From contig NZ_CP195121.1 of the NCBI RefSeq assembly GCF_052057775.1, forward strand, positions 2,170,001-2,234,000: a DNA stretch of 64,000 bases, given 5' to 3'. This document shows positions 17,935-26,015 of this stretch, piece after piece (position 1 is the stretch's first letter; every line of letters begins with the position of its first letter). The position numbers were made by a program, and so were the translations under genes. Source of the DNA: Methanococcoides sp052057775. Lineage in GTDB: Archaea; Halobacteriota; Methanosarcinia; Methanosarcinales; Methanosarcinaceae. The notes below the pieces were generated by a model. That model saw only the letters and a list, made by a program, of their open reading frames with translations. It was not told where the DNA came from and did no database searches.

Positions 17935-18525
17935 GCTATAGCAATATTTTTTTGGAAATATCAATTTGTCGGAAAAGGGGAATAAATTCAATCGATAGAC
18001 TTATAATCGATATGTTCATTCATACATATCGAAGACATAACGCTTCGACAGGGATATGATCAAAATGGAATAATGATCAGGAAATCCTACCTACGTTAAG
18101 ATGATAAGACCGGCATCTACTGAATCCATCAAATGCTACCCGGCTGCACATGTTCATCATCTACTCCGGCATTCGGGAAGCTATTTATCAACAGGTTGAT
18201 AGATCCGGTACTAAAAACGACTTCAGTTATGGAGACAATACCGGGATTAAGGCGTGCTTGCTGCCAGATAGCCCCGGTATCTTCATACCTGCAATCTTTT
18301 ACAGATCCCAGAATCCTCTTTTTGATGAAACAATATTCTTACTATAGGGCGTAGTACAGTTTTTAGTGACAGCATTTAGAAAATAATTATGTAACGCCGT
18401 TAATTTCAGAAGAAGTTAATAACATATTTATAGACCCTGCAGATATTGCCAAATATACAGCATATACAGCAGGATCAAATAAAATACGCTGCTGGCTGTA
18501 TGGATATAACAAAAGGGTTGACTGG
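17935..18525 (+). other. 590-bp non-coding stretch upstream of the ModD-like gene
   Basis: No convincing gene is seen; the short frames here lack ribosome-binding sites and conserved features. The last 100 bases hold a promoter-like TATTTATAG (18425-18433), and a repeat/hairpin motif covers 18455-18501. The minus-strand side holds the NIF3 promoter and one ATCAATTTGTCGG stretch resembling the repeats at 29.6 kb. An ancient decayed gene is possible but not demonstrated. Confidence 0.4.
18455..18501 (+). promoter_or_regulatory. Direct/inverted repeat in the leader of the ModD-like gene
   Basis: ATACAGCA occurs at 18455-18462 and 18464-18471, and its inverse GCTGTAT at 18495-18501. The block starts about 25 bases downstream of the TATA-like element at 18425-18433, so it covers the predicted transcription start and early leader. 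It could be an operator or a leader hairpin. Confidence 0.4.
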
Positions 18526-19317
18526 ATGATAGAAGCATTCGAACAATATTTACTGGAAGATTGCCCCTATGGGGATGAGACCACTGAACTCCTGAAGATC
18601 GAGGGAGAAGGAACTCTTAAAATAATGTCAAGGGATGCAGGCATTGCATCCTGTGCAGACGAACTTGCGGAGTTCTACAGGAAAAAAGGACTTAAAGTGA
18701 CCTCATATCTGAAAGATGGTGATAGATTTGAGGAAAATTCCATACTCTTTGAGGCAGAAGGCGATCTAAGGACTATCTTTAAACTATGGAGAATATCACA
18801 GACATTCCTTTCCATGACATGCGCCATCGCTACTAAAACAAAGATGATCTCAGATGCTGCAAAAGCAGTGAACCCCGATGTGATCATCGCCACCAGCAGG
18901 AAGACCCACCCGGGTTTTCGCAAGTACGAACTTAAGGCAGTCAGAGCCGGAGGCGGGGACCATCACCGCAATTCACTTAGCGATTCGGTCCTCATAACAC
19001 AGAACCACTTCAATGTGGTCGGATCATTCGGAAAGCTCAATTCCATGAGAAAGATAGAGATCGAACCAAAGACAAAGGAAGAGGTCTTCGAATATGCACC
19101 AATTGCAGACATACTGCTTCTTGATCACTACACCCCCGAAGAATTAAAGGAAATTGCACCTGAGCTTCGCAGGATCAACCCGAAACTTGAGATAGCTGTC
19201 GGAGGTATTGAGTTCAAGGACATACCAAAATATGCAGAAGCTGTTGACATCGTTGTGACCACTGCCCCGTATTATGCTAAACCTTTTGACCTCACGACAA
19301 TGATAGACAGGATCTGA
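18526..19317 (+). CDS. NadC/ModD-family phosphoribosyltransferase-like protein
   Basis: 263 residues with the quinolinate phosphoribosyltransferase fold. It has an N-terminal half with ECP-like DCPYGDETTELL, then the ModD-type signature TSRKTHPGFRKYELKAVRAGGGDHHRN, split by KLNSMRKIEIEPKTKEEVFEY and the C-terminal barrel IAVGGIEFKDIPKYAEAVDIVVTTAPY. It is closer to ModD (molybdenum-transport-associated) than to true NadC because it lacks the usual NadC lysine/arginine spacing near HxxG. The next gene is a DUF364 heavy-metal-chelation-type protein, so a role with molybdate/tungstate or another metal cofactor is plausible. The exact reaction is unknown. Confidence 0.75.
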   Translation: MIEAFEQYLLEDCPYGDETTELLKIEGEGTLKIMSRDAGIASCADELAEFYRKKGLKVTSYLKDGDRFEENSILFEAEGDLRTIFKLWRISQTFLSMTCAIATKTKMISDAAKAVNPDVIIATSRKTHPGFRKYELKAVRAGGGDHHRNSLSDSVLITQNHFNVVGSFGKLNSMRKIEIEPKTKEEVFEYAPIADILLLDHYTPEELKEIAPELRRINPKLEIAVGGIEFKDIPKYAEAVDIVVTTAPYYAKPFDLTTMIDRI

Positions 19318-19341
19318 TCTCAAACTCCCGGGAGAACTGAA

Positions 19342-20139
19342 ATGGAAAACAAACCTATAATGTCACTGCTGCTTGAGCAGATTAAACAGGAACTCGGCAC
19401 AACATTTGATGACATCTATGTAGAAGATGTAAGGGTTGGTGTCGTCTACAGTGGTGTAAAGATCACAGGTGGCTACGGAGGAATTGCAGCCACACAGCCC
19501 CAATCACCACGATCGAATTCAGCTCACTGTTCAACACTGCCAAAAGCCGGAGATATGACCGGAATGCCTGCATCAGAAGTAATGGAAATGGCACTTTCTG
19601 ATAACACGCTCAAGGCTGTTGTGGGAGTGGCAACAGTAAATGCACTGGCTACCATGATATGTGAACGGAATCCCGAGAAGTACAAGTTCTCTGATACCGA
19701 TGTTCTTGACCTGATAAAGCCAGGAGACAATGTTGGAATGGTAGGTCATTTCAGCCCCATGATCCCGAGAATACTTAAGATCACAGAACAGCTCACAGTG
19801 ATCGAAAAGAAGGACATCTTTGATGAACGCATAAATGTTGTTCAGGAGCACGAAGCTGCCGAAGTGATCTCCGGATCGGATGTTGTTATAATAACTGCCA
19901 GCACTCTTGTGAACGGTACAACGGATGAACTGATAACTATGAAAGGGAAGGCTCGCGAGACCATCCTTCTAGGTCCTTCCGCAGTGATGCTGCCGCAGCC
20001 TTTCTATGATAAGGGATTCACTGCGGTGATGGGAACACGGATAAACGATACTGACACTATGTTAAAGGTCGTCAGTGAAGCAGGCGGCACTAAACATTTA
20101 CTCAAAAAATGCGGTGAGAAGTTCTCATTCGTTAAATGA
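19342..20139 (+). CDS. DUF364 putative heavy-metal chelation domain protein
   Basis: 265 residues. The N-terminal DUF4213 part includes a TGGYGGIAATQP stretch and a Ser/Cys-containing loop. The C-terminal DUF364 Rossmann-like part has VVGVATVNAL, PGDNVGMVGHFSPMIPRI, SGSDVVIITASTLVNGTTDELI, LLGPSAVMLP and GGTKHLLKKCGEKFSF. The family occurs near metal and cofactor genes and is suggested to bind heavy metals. The gene follows the ModD-like gene by 24 bp with a GGGAGAACTG site, so they form an operon. Activity is not known. Confidence 0.8.
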   Translation: MENKPIMSLLLEQIKQELGTTFDDIYVEDVRVGVVYSGVKITGGYGGIAATQPQSPRSNSAHCSTLPKAGDMTGMPASEVMEMALSDNTLKAVVGVATVNALATMICERNPEKYKFSDTDVLDLIKPGDNVGMVGHFSPMIPRILKITEQLTVIEKKDIFDERINVVQEHEAAEVISGSDVVIITASTLVNGTTDELITMKGKARETILLGPSAVMLPQPFYDKGFTAVMGTRINDTDTMLKVVSEAGGTKHLLKKCGEKFSFVK

Positions 20140-20181
20140 TACAATATGAGAGACGGTCCCGCTGGAAAAAGGAATTACAAA

Positions 20182-20922
20182 ATGGACACTTTCAGGTTCT
20201 ACACAAGGGAAGACACCCCCGTGGATACGATCAGGCAGATCGTCAACTCACTGGAGAATATCAGGGACAGCCACCAATGCAACTTTGAGGTGCTGGCCAT
20301 AGAGGATCTCGGCGATGATGAAAGAGAGGAACTCATCGAGTCGATCCGTGTGATAAGCAGGAAAAATGCCATAGGGGTCGTCAGCAAAGGGAGAGGATCA
20401 CTCCCAATATCACGCAAGAAGAACCTGAGCAATGTAGGCATTCTAATCCATTCCCGCGATGGAAAGGATATTTCCGTACACCCAAATGTGAAGAACAATA
20501 AGTTGACCACTGCTTCCCAGTACCTTAACCTGATCCTCACTTCCTCCAGTCTGGAAGAAGCACTGGACTCGAACCATATATCCGAAGATGACATCTCAAG
20601 GATGATCACCAGCCTGCCGGAGTTGATAGAAACCGGCCTGACCTTCAAAGAGATCGAAGTTGAGGTTGATGGCGGCAGGATAGACGCTGTCTTTATCGAT
20701 GAGCAGGGAAAGCACTTTTTGATAGAGATCGAGATCAACGCAAGGGACAATGCCATCGGCCAGGTGCAGAGGTTCAAGCTGCCTTATTCTGAAAAATACG
20801 GTGTAGATCCAGAGGATATTCGTCTGGGTATCGTCTGTGCGAGTATTGACAACAGCAGGATGACGGCATGTCGTGGTGCGGGGATAGAAGTGTATTGTCT
20901 TTGTTTGAAGAACATGAAATGA
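20182..20922 (+). CDS. Protein with C-terminal NucS/EndoMS-like nuclease-fold domain
   Basis: About 246 residues. The N-terminal 120 residues are unrecognised. The last 110 resemble the RecB-like nuclease domain of NucS/EndoMS (PELIETGLTFKEIEVEVDGG, GRIDAVFIDEQGKHFLIEIEI, AIGQVQRFKLPYSEKYGVDPEDIRLGIVCAS). In the PD-(D/E)xK motif the expected lysine of ExK is Glu (IEIEI), so catalysis may be lost or altered. The frame is open from 20146; ATG 20182 has a GGA nearby and starts at the conserved MDTFRFYTRE. It follows the DUF364 gene closely and may be part of that operon. Confidence 0.6.
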   Translation: MDTFRFYTREDTPVDTIRQIVNSLENIRDSHQCNFEVLAIEDLGDDEREELIESIRVISRKNAIGVVSKGRGSLPISRKKNLSNVGILIHSRDGKDISVHPNVKNNKLTTASQYLNLILTSSSLEEALDSNHISEDDISRMITSLPELIETGLTFKEIEVEVDGGRIDAVFIDEQGKHFLIEIEINARDNAIGQVQRFKLPYSEKYGVDPEDIRLGIVCASIDNSRMTACRGAGIEVYCLCLKNMK

Positions 20923-20969
20923 TAGATAACTGCACATCTTCTTAGAGATTTGATAAAATGCTCATTTGA

Positions 20970-21884
20970 TTATACAACATCCATCCCGAATTCAAGTTCA
21001 TCTACAAGCCCTGCATCAAGTCCAATGTTTTCGAACATGGCTTTAAGGACAACTTTCCCATCTTCAAATGAGAAACTATCATGCCCAGGGTCAATTTTCA
21101 CATTCGATCTGCCAATGTCATCGATCATGATCACATATTCAGTATTCCCTTCATTGTAAGTTATTTTTACGTATCCTGTATGAACAGAGAGACTTCCCGC
21201 TGCTTTCGATCTATAAGGCAGAGATGAATTATAAAAATCGACTACATAATACCCACTTCCAAGAGGTTCGGAATTTAGATCGCCGCTTTCGTTCAGATGA
21301 CCAACAATCGCTCTAATATCAGGTTGATATGGGATGAACATTGGTTCATATGCTATTATATCATCGCCCAAACCGGCATTTCTGTTATTGGTATCCATGA
21401 CCTTTTCACCGAACTTTTCGGCATATTTACCAGCCTCCTCATCCGATATGTTGAACGACATTTTTATCGTGTCAGCAACATAATCCTGCGGATAAGTACT
21501 GTTACTTCGGGGAATTGAATACCAGCCCATGTTCGTATATTCTTGATTAACAAAGAGTACAAAAAACTCAGGATTCTCATCATCGGTCATTTTTTTATCA
21601 GCCGGGACCAGTACTTTTATGCTGTTAATAACATAGTTCGTTTTGAACTGCGAGTTCAACAACTCAACATCTGTGGAAGTCACACCCCCTATCGGAAAAA
21701 CCTCCTCAACAGAATAGTATTGAGAAGCCTGTGTTTTCACATCTGTAAGAGTCAGGTTATTTGCTTCGAAGTTGACATCAATAACTGATGAATCATAACT
21801 TACTACTCCTGTATCAAAACATCCGGCAGTAAGTATGGTGCTAACTATAATAACTCCGGTAACGAAATTTAGACGATTCATCAT
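20970..21884 (-). CDS. Secreted lipoprotein, unknown function
   Basis: 304 residues with a signal peptide ending in a lipobox (ILTAGC, Cys22), so it is predicted to be lipid-anchored outside the membrane. The mature part is acidic, rich in Asn/Ser/Tyr with several N-glycosylation sequons (NLT, NSS, NIS, NES), as expected for an archaeal surface protein. No known domain is recognised. The gene is monocistronic and convergent with the NucS-like gene. Confidence 0.75.
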   Translation of the reverse strand: MMNRLNFVTGVIIVSTILTAGCFDTGVVSYDSSVIDVNFEANNLTLTDVKTQASQYYSVEEVFPIGGVTSTDVELLNSQFKTNYVINSIKVLVPADKKMTDDENPEFFVLFVNQEYTNMGWYSIPRSNSTYPQDYVADTIKMSFNISDEEAGKYAEKFGEKVMDTNNRNAGLGDDIIAYEPMFIPYQPDIRAIVGHLNESGDLNSEPLGSGYYVVDFYNSSLPYRSKAAGSLSVHTGYVKITYNEGNTEYVIMIDDIGRSNVKIDPGHDSFSFEDGKVVLKAMFENIGLDAGLVDELEFGMDVV

Positions 21885-21972
21885 AGTTGTCCCTTAGAGT
21901 AACATCATATAATTTTACCTAACAATTTGTCTAAAGTTTATTGTTTCATTATGTCCATCAACTTTGCCGTAA

Positions 21973-22488
21973 TCAAGCAGTCGCAAAACTAATCCCATAA
22001 TATGCATCCTCCACCTTAATCACATACGACCCTTTTTCTTCAAGGAACTCAATTGTCCGCCTCCATTCACCAGGACTTGCTTTCACATAGCTCTGAGTCT
22101 CGATGGCTTCCTTCAGGGCAGGGTAATCGTTCAACTCCTCTTCCGTTACAACGACAAACTCCTCAGGAGTATAGTCTAACAGATCAGCATCTATCGATTT
22201 AGAATACATATGGCTGTATGCACTCCATGCAAAGAAACCGGCAGAGATCAGAAGTAAAGCCACAAACGATATCACGAATGCATTTACGACAAAAACACGG
22301 GATCTTTCCCTGCTGACCAATATACCGGTTCCAAATAGTATCCAGTAGATAAGAAACATCATATAGATGTTCTGGGGTGGATGGAAGCCTCTAAGAACAT
22401 AGCCGCCCAGGAAGAACGTGAAAATTCCAATGCAGAAGAAAATTATGTATTTCTTTTGTATAGTGGTTAAATTGTGTATATCCATCAC
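21973..22488 (-). CDS. Hypothetical membrane protein, 3 TM helices
   Basis: 171 residues: a short cytoplasmic start, hydrophobic helices at about 14-33, 41-58 and 67-88, then an acidic extracytoplasmic domain (LDYTPEEFVVVTEEELNDYPALKEAI...YVIKVEDAYYGI). I do not recognise the family. It follows the lipoprotein gene in the same direction with about 90 bp between them, and a TATAAAATAGG-like promoter is just upstream. Confidence 0.65.
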   Translation of the reverse strand: MMDIHNLTTIQKKYIIFFCIGIFTFFLGGYVLRGFHPPQNIYMMFLIYWILFGTGILVSRERSRVFVVNAFVISFVALLLISAGFFAWSAYSHMYSKSIDADLLDYTPEEFVVVTEEELNDYPALKEAIETQSYVKASPGEWRRTIEFLEEKGSYVIKVEDAYYGISFATA

Positions 22489-22642
22489 AGTACACCCACT
22501 ATAAAATAGGAAACATGACTATATAAAATTAATTAAATTATCAATAAAAATTATTGATTCGGGTTCAATGTAGAATATAAAAATAAAGAGAATTTAAGAG
22601 AAATAATTTGAATGGTAAGCAAAAAGAATAGTTAAATCCCTT

Positions 22643-23491
22643 TCAGATAATCCTCTCGATGCCATTATAGACATACATGTTCGGAGGACGGACAAACCCC
22701 ACCAGAGTCAGGCCTGTTGCCCTTGCAAGATCGATCCCTTCATTTATCGGACCCGCCTTGCTGGCAAGTACGGAAACTCCTGCATTGATGGCCTTGGAGA
22801 CCATTGTAACTGACAACCTTCCAGTAGCGACAAGTGCACAGTTTGACATTTCAACACCTGCAAGAGCTGCTTTGCCAACTGCTTTATCAACTGCTGAGGC
22901 CCTGCTAACGTCTTCACAGAATGCAAGGATCTCGCCCTGGCTGTCACAGACAATCACCGAGTGTGTGCCTCCGGTACGTCTCCATGTCTTTGCATCCTTT
23001 TTGAGGTGTTCCACTGCCTTGAAGAAGATCTTCCTGTCAAATTTGAGGTCCGTTTCGCCCCCCATCCTTTTCCCGCATGGCCTGGAACCGATGGCACAGC
23101 TGCAGAAGTCGAACCTTGCATCCGGATCTATGTCCCGTCTGGTCTTTTTGATGCGGTCCGGGCAGATATCCGCATGACAGATCAGTTTGTCATCTTCGAC
23201 CTCAACTGAGATGAGATCAATAGCGTGATCAATAAAACCTTCACATAATAAGAATCCCGTAGCGAGTTCCCTGAACTCCCGGGGAGTAGCAAAAAAAGAA
23301 GCAATAGGGACATCATTGAGGGAAAGATGGAATTCTTTCTCGACGATGACGTCCACATCTATTTCGTTACTGCCATCTTCCGTAAGTTCGACACACCTAT
23401 AAGGAAGATAAGGAGCGGATACATCCCTCTCCTCATCCCGCCAGAAGTTGTTCTGGACAGTTTTCCTCTCGACGTGCCAATCCAACGGCAT
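22643..23491 (-). CDS. fdhD: FdhD-like sulfur carrier/activator protein
   Basis: 282 residues of the FdhD family, which transfers sulfur to the bis-MGD cofactor of molybdenum/tungsten enzymes. Family blocks: VEKEFHLSLNDVPIASFFATPREFRELATGFLLCEGFI, split by a cysteine-rich loop (FCSCAIGSRPCGKRM) where FdhD has its active Cys pair, GGTHSVIVCD, FCEDVSRASAVDKAVGKA and SKAGPINEGIDLARATGLTLVGFVR. Its ATG lies 2 bp after the fwdB stop, so it is the last gene of the fwd operon and probably matures FwdB. Confidence 0.9.
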   Translation of the reverse strand: MPLDWHVERKTVQNNFWRDEERDVSAPYLPYRCVELTEDGSNEIDVDVIVEKEFHLSLNDVPIASFFATPREFRELATGFLLCEGFIDHAIDLISVEVEDDKLICHADICPDRIKKTRRDIDPDARFDFCSCAIGSRPCGKRMGGETDLKFDRKIFFKAVEHLKKDAKTWRRTGGTHSVIVCDSQGEILAFCEDVSRASAVDKAVGKAALAGVEMSNCALVATGRLSVTMVSKAINAGVSVLASKAGPINEGIDLARATGLTLVGFVRPPNMYVYNGIERII

Positions 23492-23493
23492 GA

Positions 23494-24801
23494 TTATGCA
23501 ATTTCCTTGATCTTTGCAAAGAGCTGCTTGAGTGTATCTTCGTTGCTCTGGGTGAACTCGAATGGAGAGGTTGTGAATGGCTTGAAGTACATTGGCACGT
23601 TGTCGAGCCTGTAGAATGTACCATCATTCTCCATTGCGTCAATGACACCAGGAAGAACAACATCTGAAGCAGTGACTGTTGGACATGGTGCAATATCCAG
23701 GCAGGTCATTGGGATCTCTGCCAGGTATGATGCAGCGTCTGCAGGGATGTGGTTGACAAGGTCAGCGCACATTACGAATGCAGCGTCTACGTCCTTCTCC
23801 CTCAGAACATCCACTGTTGTTGTCTCTCCAGGGTTGTACCTTGGATAGCCTCTTGAGAAGTCGATACCGAATGGGTATCCATAGAGGTATGATGCGATCT
23901 GGTTGAAACCTGCTACGTTACAGTGACCTCTCAGTGCACCGAGTACGAACTTTGTTCCGTGGTTGTTGTTGAGCTCCTTGACAAGGTTAAGTCCAAGTTC
24001 AACGTTCCTGTGCTTACCGATAGATGAACCAAGACCAAGACCGACTGAAATGCTACCGAAGTTTGCATTGATCATTGTCTCGACCATCTCGTCCATCACA
24101 GAGATTGGCACACCTGTGATCTGCTCTACAGATGGGTGTGGCCTCTTACCGTTAATGATGGTCAGCAGTGCGCTGAAAAGTTCATAATCGGTGTTAGGGT
24201 TGAGCTGGACGTGAAGGTCTGATGCTACAGCGGTGTCGGTTCTCCTTGGATCGACAGTGATGACCTTACGGTCGAATCTTCCTCTCTTGGACCAGTATCC
24301 TCTTGGGAAGACAGCATACTTTGACATGTGTCTTGGCATGGATGCCAGAGGGTTACTTCCCCAGTAGATGTTGACGTCAGCCCTGTTCTTGGTCTGACCA
24401 GCTGTTGCTGCAGGACATCCGCTTTCCTGGATACCCATTACAGTAGGACCGTGGCAGATGGTAGCATTGGAATCTGCTACACCACCGAGGTACTCTGCAA
24501 TGTGAAGACCTACTTCCTGTGCTTCACAGGAAGTCTCACTTCCGAGGAAGAAGAGAGGTCTCTCAGCATTTACGAGCATCTCTGCTGCCTTTGTAAGTGC
24601 CTCATCCCATGCAGCTTTCTGAAGCTTACCGTCCTTTCTGACCTGTGGGTCTTTGATACGGTGTGTGCTTACGATCTCCTGGAACTTACCGTTACCCATC
24701 TTACATGCGTTCTTGACAGTGATCTCGCCGTCCCCGAGCTCTACCTGAATATCATCACATGATGCACCGCAGACCGGGCACATAATGTTCTTAAAAACCA
24801 T
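23494..24801 (-). CDS. fwdB: Formylmethanofuran dehydrogenase subunit B
   Basis: Catalytic subunit with the tungsto/molybdopterin site that reduces CO2 to formate (or oxidises formate) in the Fwd complex. About 435 residues. N-terminal [4Fe-4S] cysteines are at about 8, 11, 15 and 33 (MCPVCGASC ... NAC). The metal-ligand residue is Cys116 in SNATICHGPT, so no selenocysteine. Later MGD-binding blocks include NIYWGSNPLASMPRHMSKY and VITVDPRRTDTA. ATG 24801 sits after a GGAGGTAACTGAT site. It is cysteine-type; tungsten versus molybdenum cannot be told from sequence. Confidence 0.95.
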   Translation of the reverse strand: MVFKNIMCPVCGASCDDIQVELGDGEITVKNACKMGNGKFQEIVSTHRIKDPQVRKDGKLQKAAWDEALTKAAEMLVNAERPLFFLGSETSCEAQEVGLHIAEYLGGVADSNATICHGPTVMGIQESGCPAATAGQTKNRADVNIYWGSNPLASMPRHMSKYAVFPRGYWSKRGRFDRKVITVDPRRTDTAVASDLHVQLNPNTDYELFSALLTIINGKRPHPSVEQITGVPISVMDEMVETMINANFGSISVGLGLGSSIGKHRNVELGLNLVKELNNNHGTKFVLGALRGHCNVAGFNQIASYLYGYPFGIDFSRGYPRYNPGETTTVDVLREKDVDAAFVMCADLVNHIPADAASYLAEIPMTCLDIAPCPTVTASDVVLPGVIDAMENDGTFYRLDNVPMYFKPFTTSPFEFTQSNEDTLKQLFAKIKEIA

Positions 24802-24802
24802 A

Positions 24803-25192
24803 TCAGTTACCTCCCATGTACAGTTTAAGGACAACATCCTCTGCGCTTAGTACCTCACCTTCGGCGGCTTCAATGGTTACAGGGTTACCCTTGTAGAGAG
24901 GGGAACCTGTTGAGAATGTGTCAGGGTCAATGACCACGTTGGACCAGATTGCCCTTGGCATGAATACATTTCCTTCCATTACAACGTCTGTGCATTTTGT
25001 GAAGACGATGATGGAATGTTTTTCGTCCTTGCTTGTTACTTTTACTTTTTCCGGGCATCCAAGTGCTTCAAAATCGCATGGTGAGATCCAGCATACAGCA
25101 CATTCCTGTCTGTAATCCTCTGTGTATTTGTCACCGCCTTTTGCAAGCCTGCCCTCGTCAATGGTACTTCCTGTGTTAAGTAATACTATCAT
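24803..25192 (-). CDS. fwdD: Formylmethanofuran dehydrogenase subunit D
   Basis: About 129 residues, the molybdopterin-dinucleotide-binding C-terminal-type domain that in Fwd is a separate subunit. Motifs: LNTGSTIDEGRLAKGG, CAVCWISPCDFEALGCPEKVKV, and the barrel end SPLYKGNPVTIEAAEG. ATG 25192 follows a GAGGTGTGATC site. Its TGA is one base from the fwdB ATG, so the two are translated in a coupled way and fold together. Confidence 0.93.
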   Translation of the reverse strand: MIVLLNTGSTIDEGRLAKGGDKYTEDYRQECAVCWISPCDFEALGCPEKVKVTSKDEKHSIIVFTKCTDVVMEGNVFMPRAIWSNVVIDPDTFSTGSPLYKGNPVTIEAAEGEVLSAEDVVLKLYMGGN

Positions 25193-25201
25193 GATCACAC
25201 C

Positions 25202-26011
25202 TCACAGATCCATGTTTGCAGCCTGATTGACATAGAGAGTACCCTTTGGCCTCTTTGTGATAGCATTGTCACCGAGGAACTTCATGAACTCACCCGGACA
25301 TTCTATGTCATCGAACTTAAGGTCGCTTTCGTTTGTCACGTATTCGAATCCTGGAGAGAACCTTTCAATGGTTCCGTTAACGACCATTGTACCGGCTGTC
25401 ATCTCAGCAGCAACTGCGCGGATAGCATTGCCTTTTACAGCGATAAGACCGCCGTTCTGGCGAATACCACAGTAGTGACCGACGTTTCCGCCGACGATTA
25501 TCTCGCCGCCGCTGATACCGCCGCCGAGGTTGTTGTTGGCGTTACCATCAATGATGATACGTCCGCCGGACATTCCTATCCACTTTCCGCGGTATGCGCA
25601 ACCAACGTGGTCCCTTGCATTACCTTCGATGTGGAGGAGTCCGCCTACCATCTCCATTCCTGCCCATGAGTCAGCATCGCCCTTTACAAGGATCTCGCCG
25701 CCTGTCATCTGGGAACCTACGTGCATGCTTACAGACCCCTCAACGGTGATCTTGCCTGCTGTCATCTTTTCACCGATGCGCTTTACTCTGGAAGCGTCAC
25801 CTTTGATGACAATGGAAGTGTCCTCTGCGGAACTTCCTGCATCACCCTCCACATCGAAGAATGCAGAGAGAGGAAGCTGCTTTGGTCCCTGCCATACCTG
25901 AAGGGACTCGATTTCGTTTTTGGTCTTGCCGGCAAATGCATCTGGAGTGATGACATCTGCCTCTACTTTGATACCGATCTCGGTATTTACTGTAAGAATA
26001 ACTTCTGCCAT
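25202..26011 (-). CDS. fwdC: Formylmethanofuran dehydrogenase subunit C
   Basis: 269 residues with the GXGXG/GltS-C-type right-handed beta-helix. Repeats such as GKITVEGSVSMHVGSQMTGG, GGEIIVGGNVGHYCGIRQNGG and GGRIIIDGNANNNLGGG run from about residue 80 to 210. In the complex it forms a scaffold around FwdA/B. It lies between fwdA and fwdD in the operon and has a GTGAT site before its ATG. Confidence 0.95.
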   Translation of the reverse strand: MAEVILTVNTEIGIKVEADVITPDAFAGKTKNEIESLQVWQGPKQLPLSAFFDVEGDAGSSAEDTSIVIKGDASRVKRIGEKMTAGKITVEGSVSMHVGSQMTGGEILVKGDADSWAGMEMVGGLLHIEGNARDHVGCAYRGKWIGMSGGRIIIDGNANNNLGGGISGGEIIVGGNVGHYCGIRQNGGLIAVKGNAIRAVAAEMTAGTMVVNGTIERFSPGFEYVTNESDLKFDDIECPGEFMKFLGDNAITKRPKGTLYVNQAANMDL

Positions 26012-26015
26012 GATA

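Noticed and set aside
18150..18347. 65-residue ORF upstream of the ModD-like gene
   Set aside because: No ribosome-binding site or family features; overlapping frames of similar length exist.
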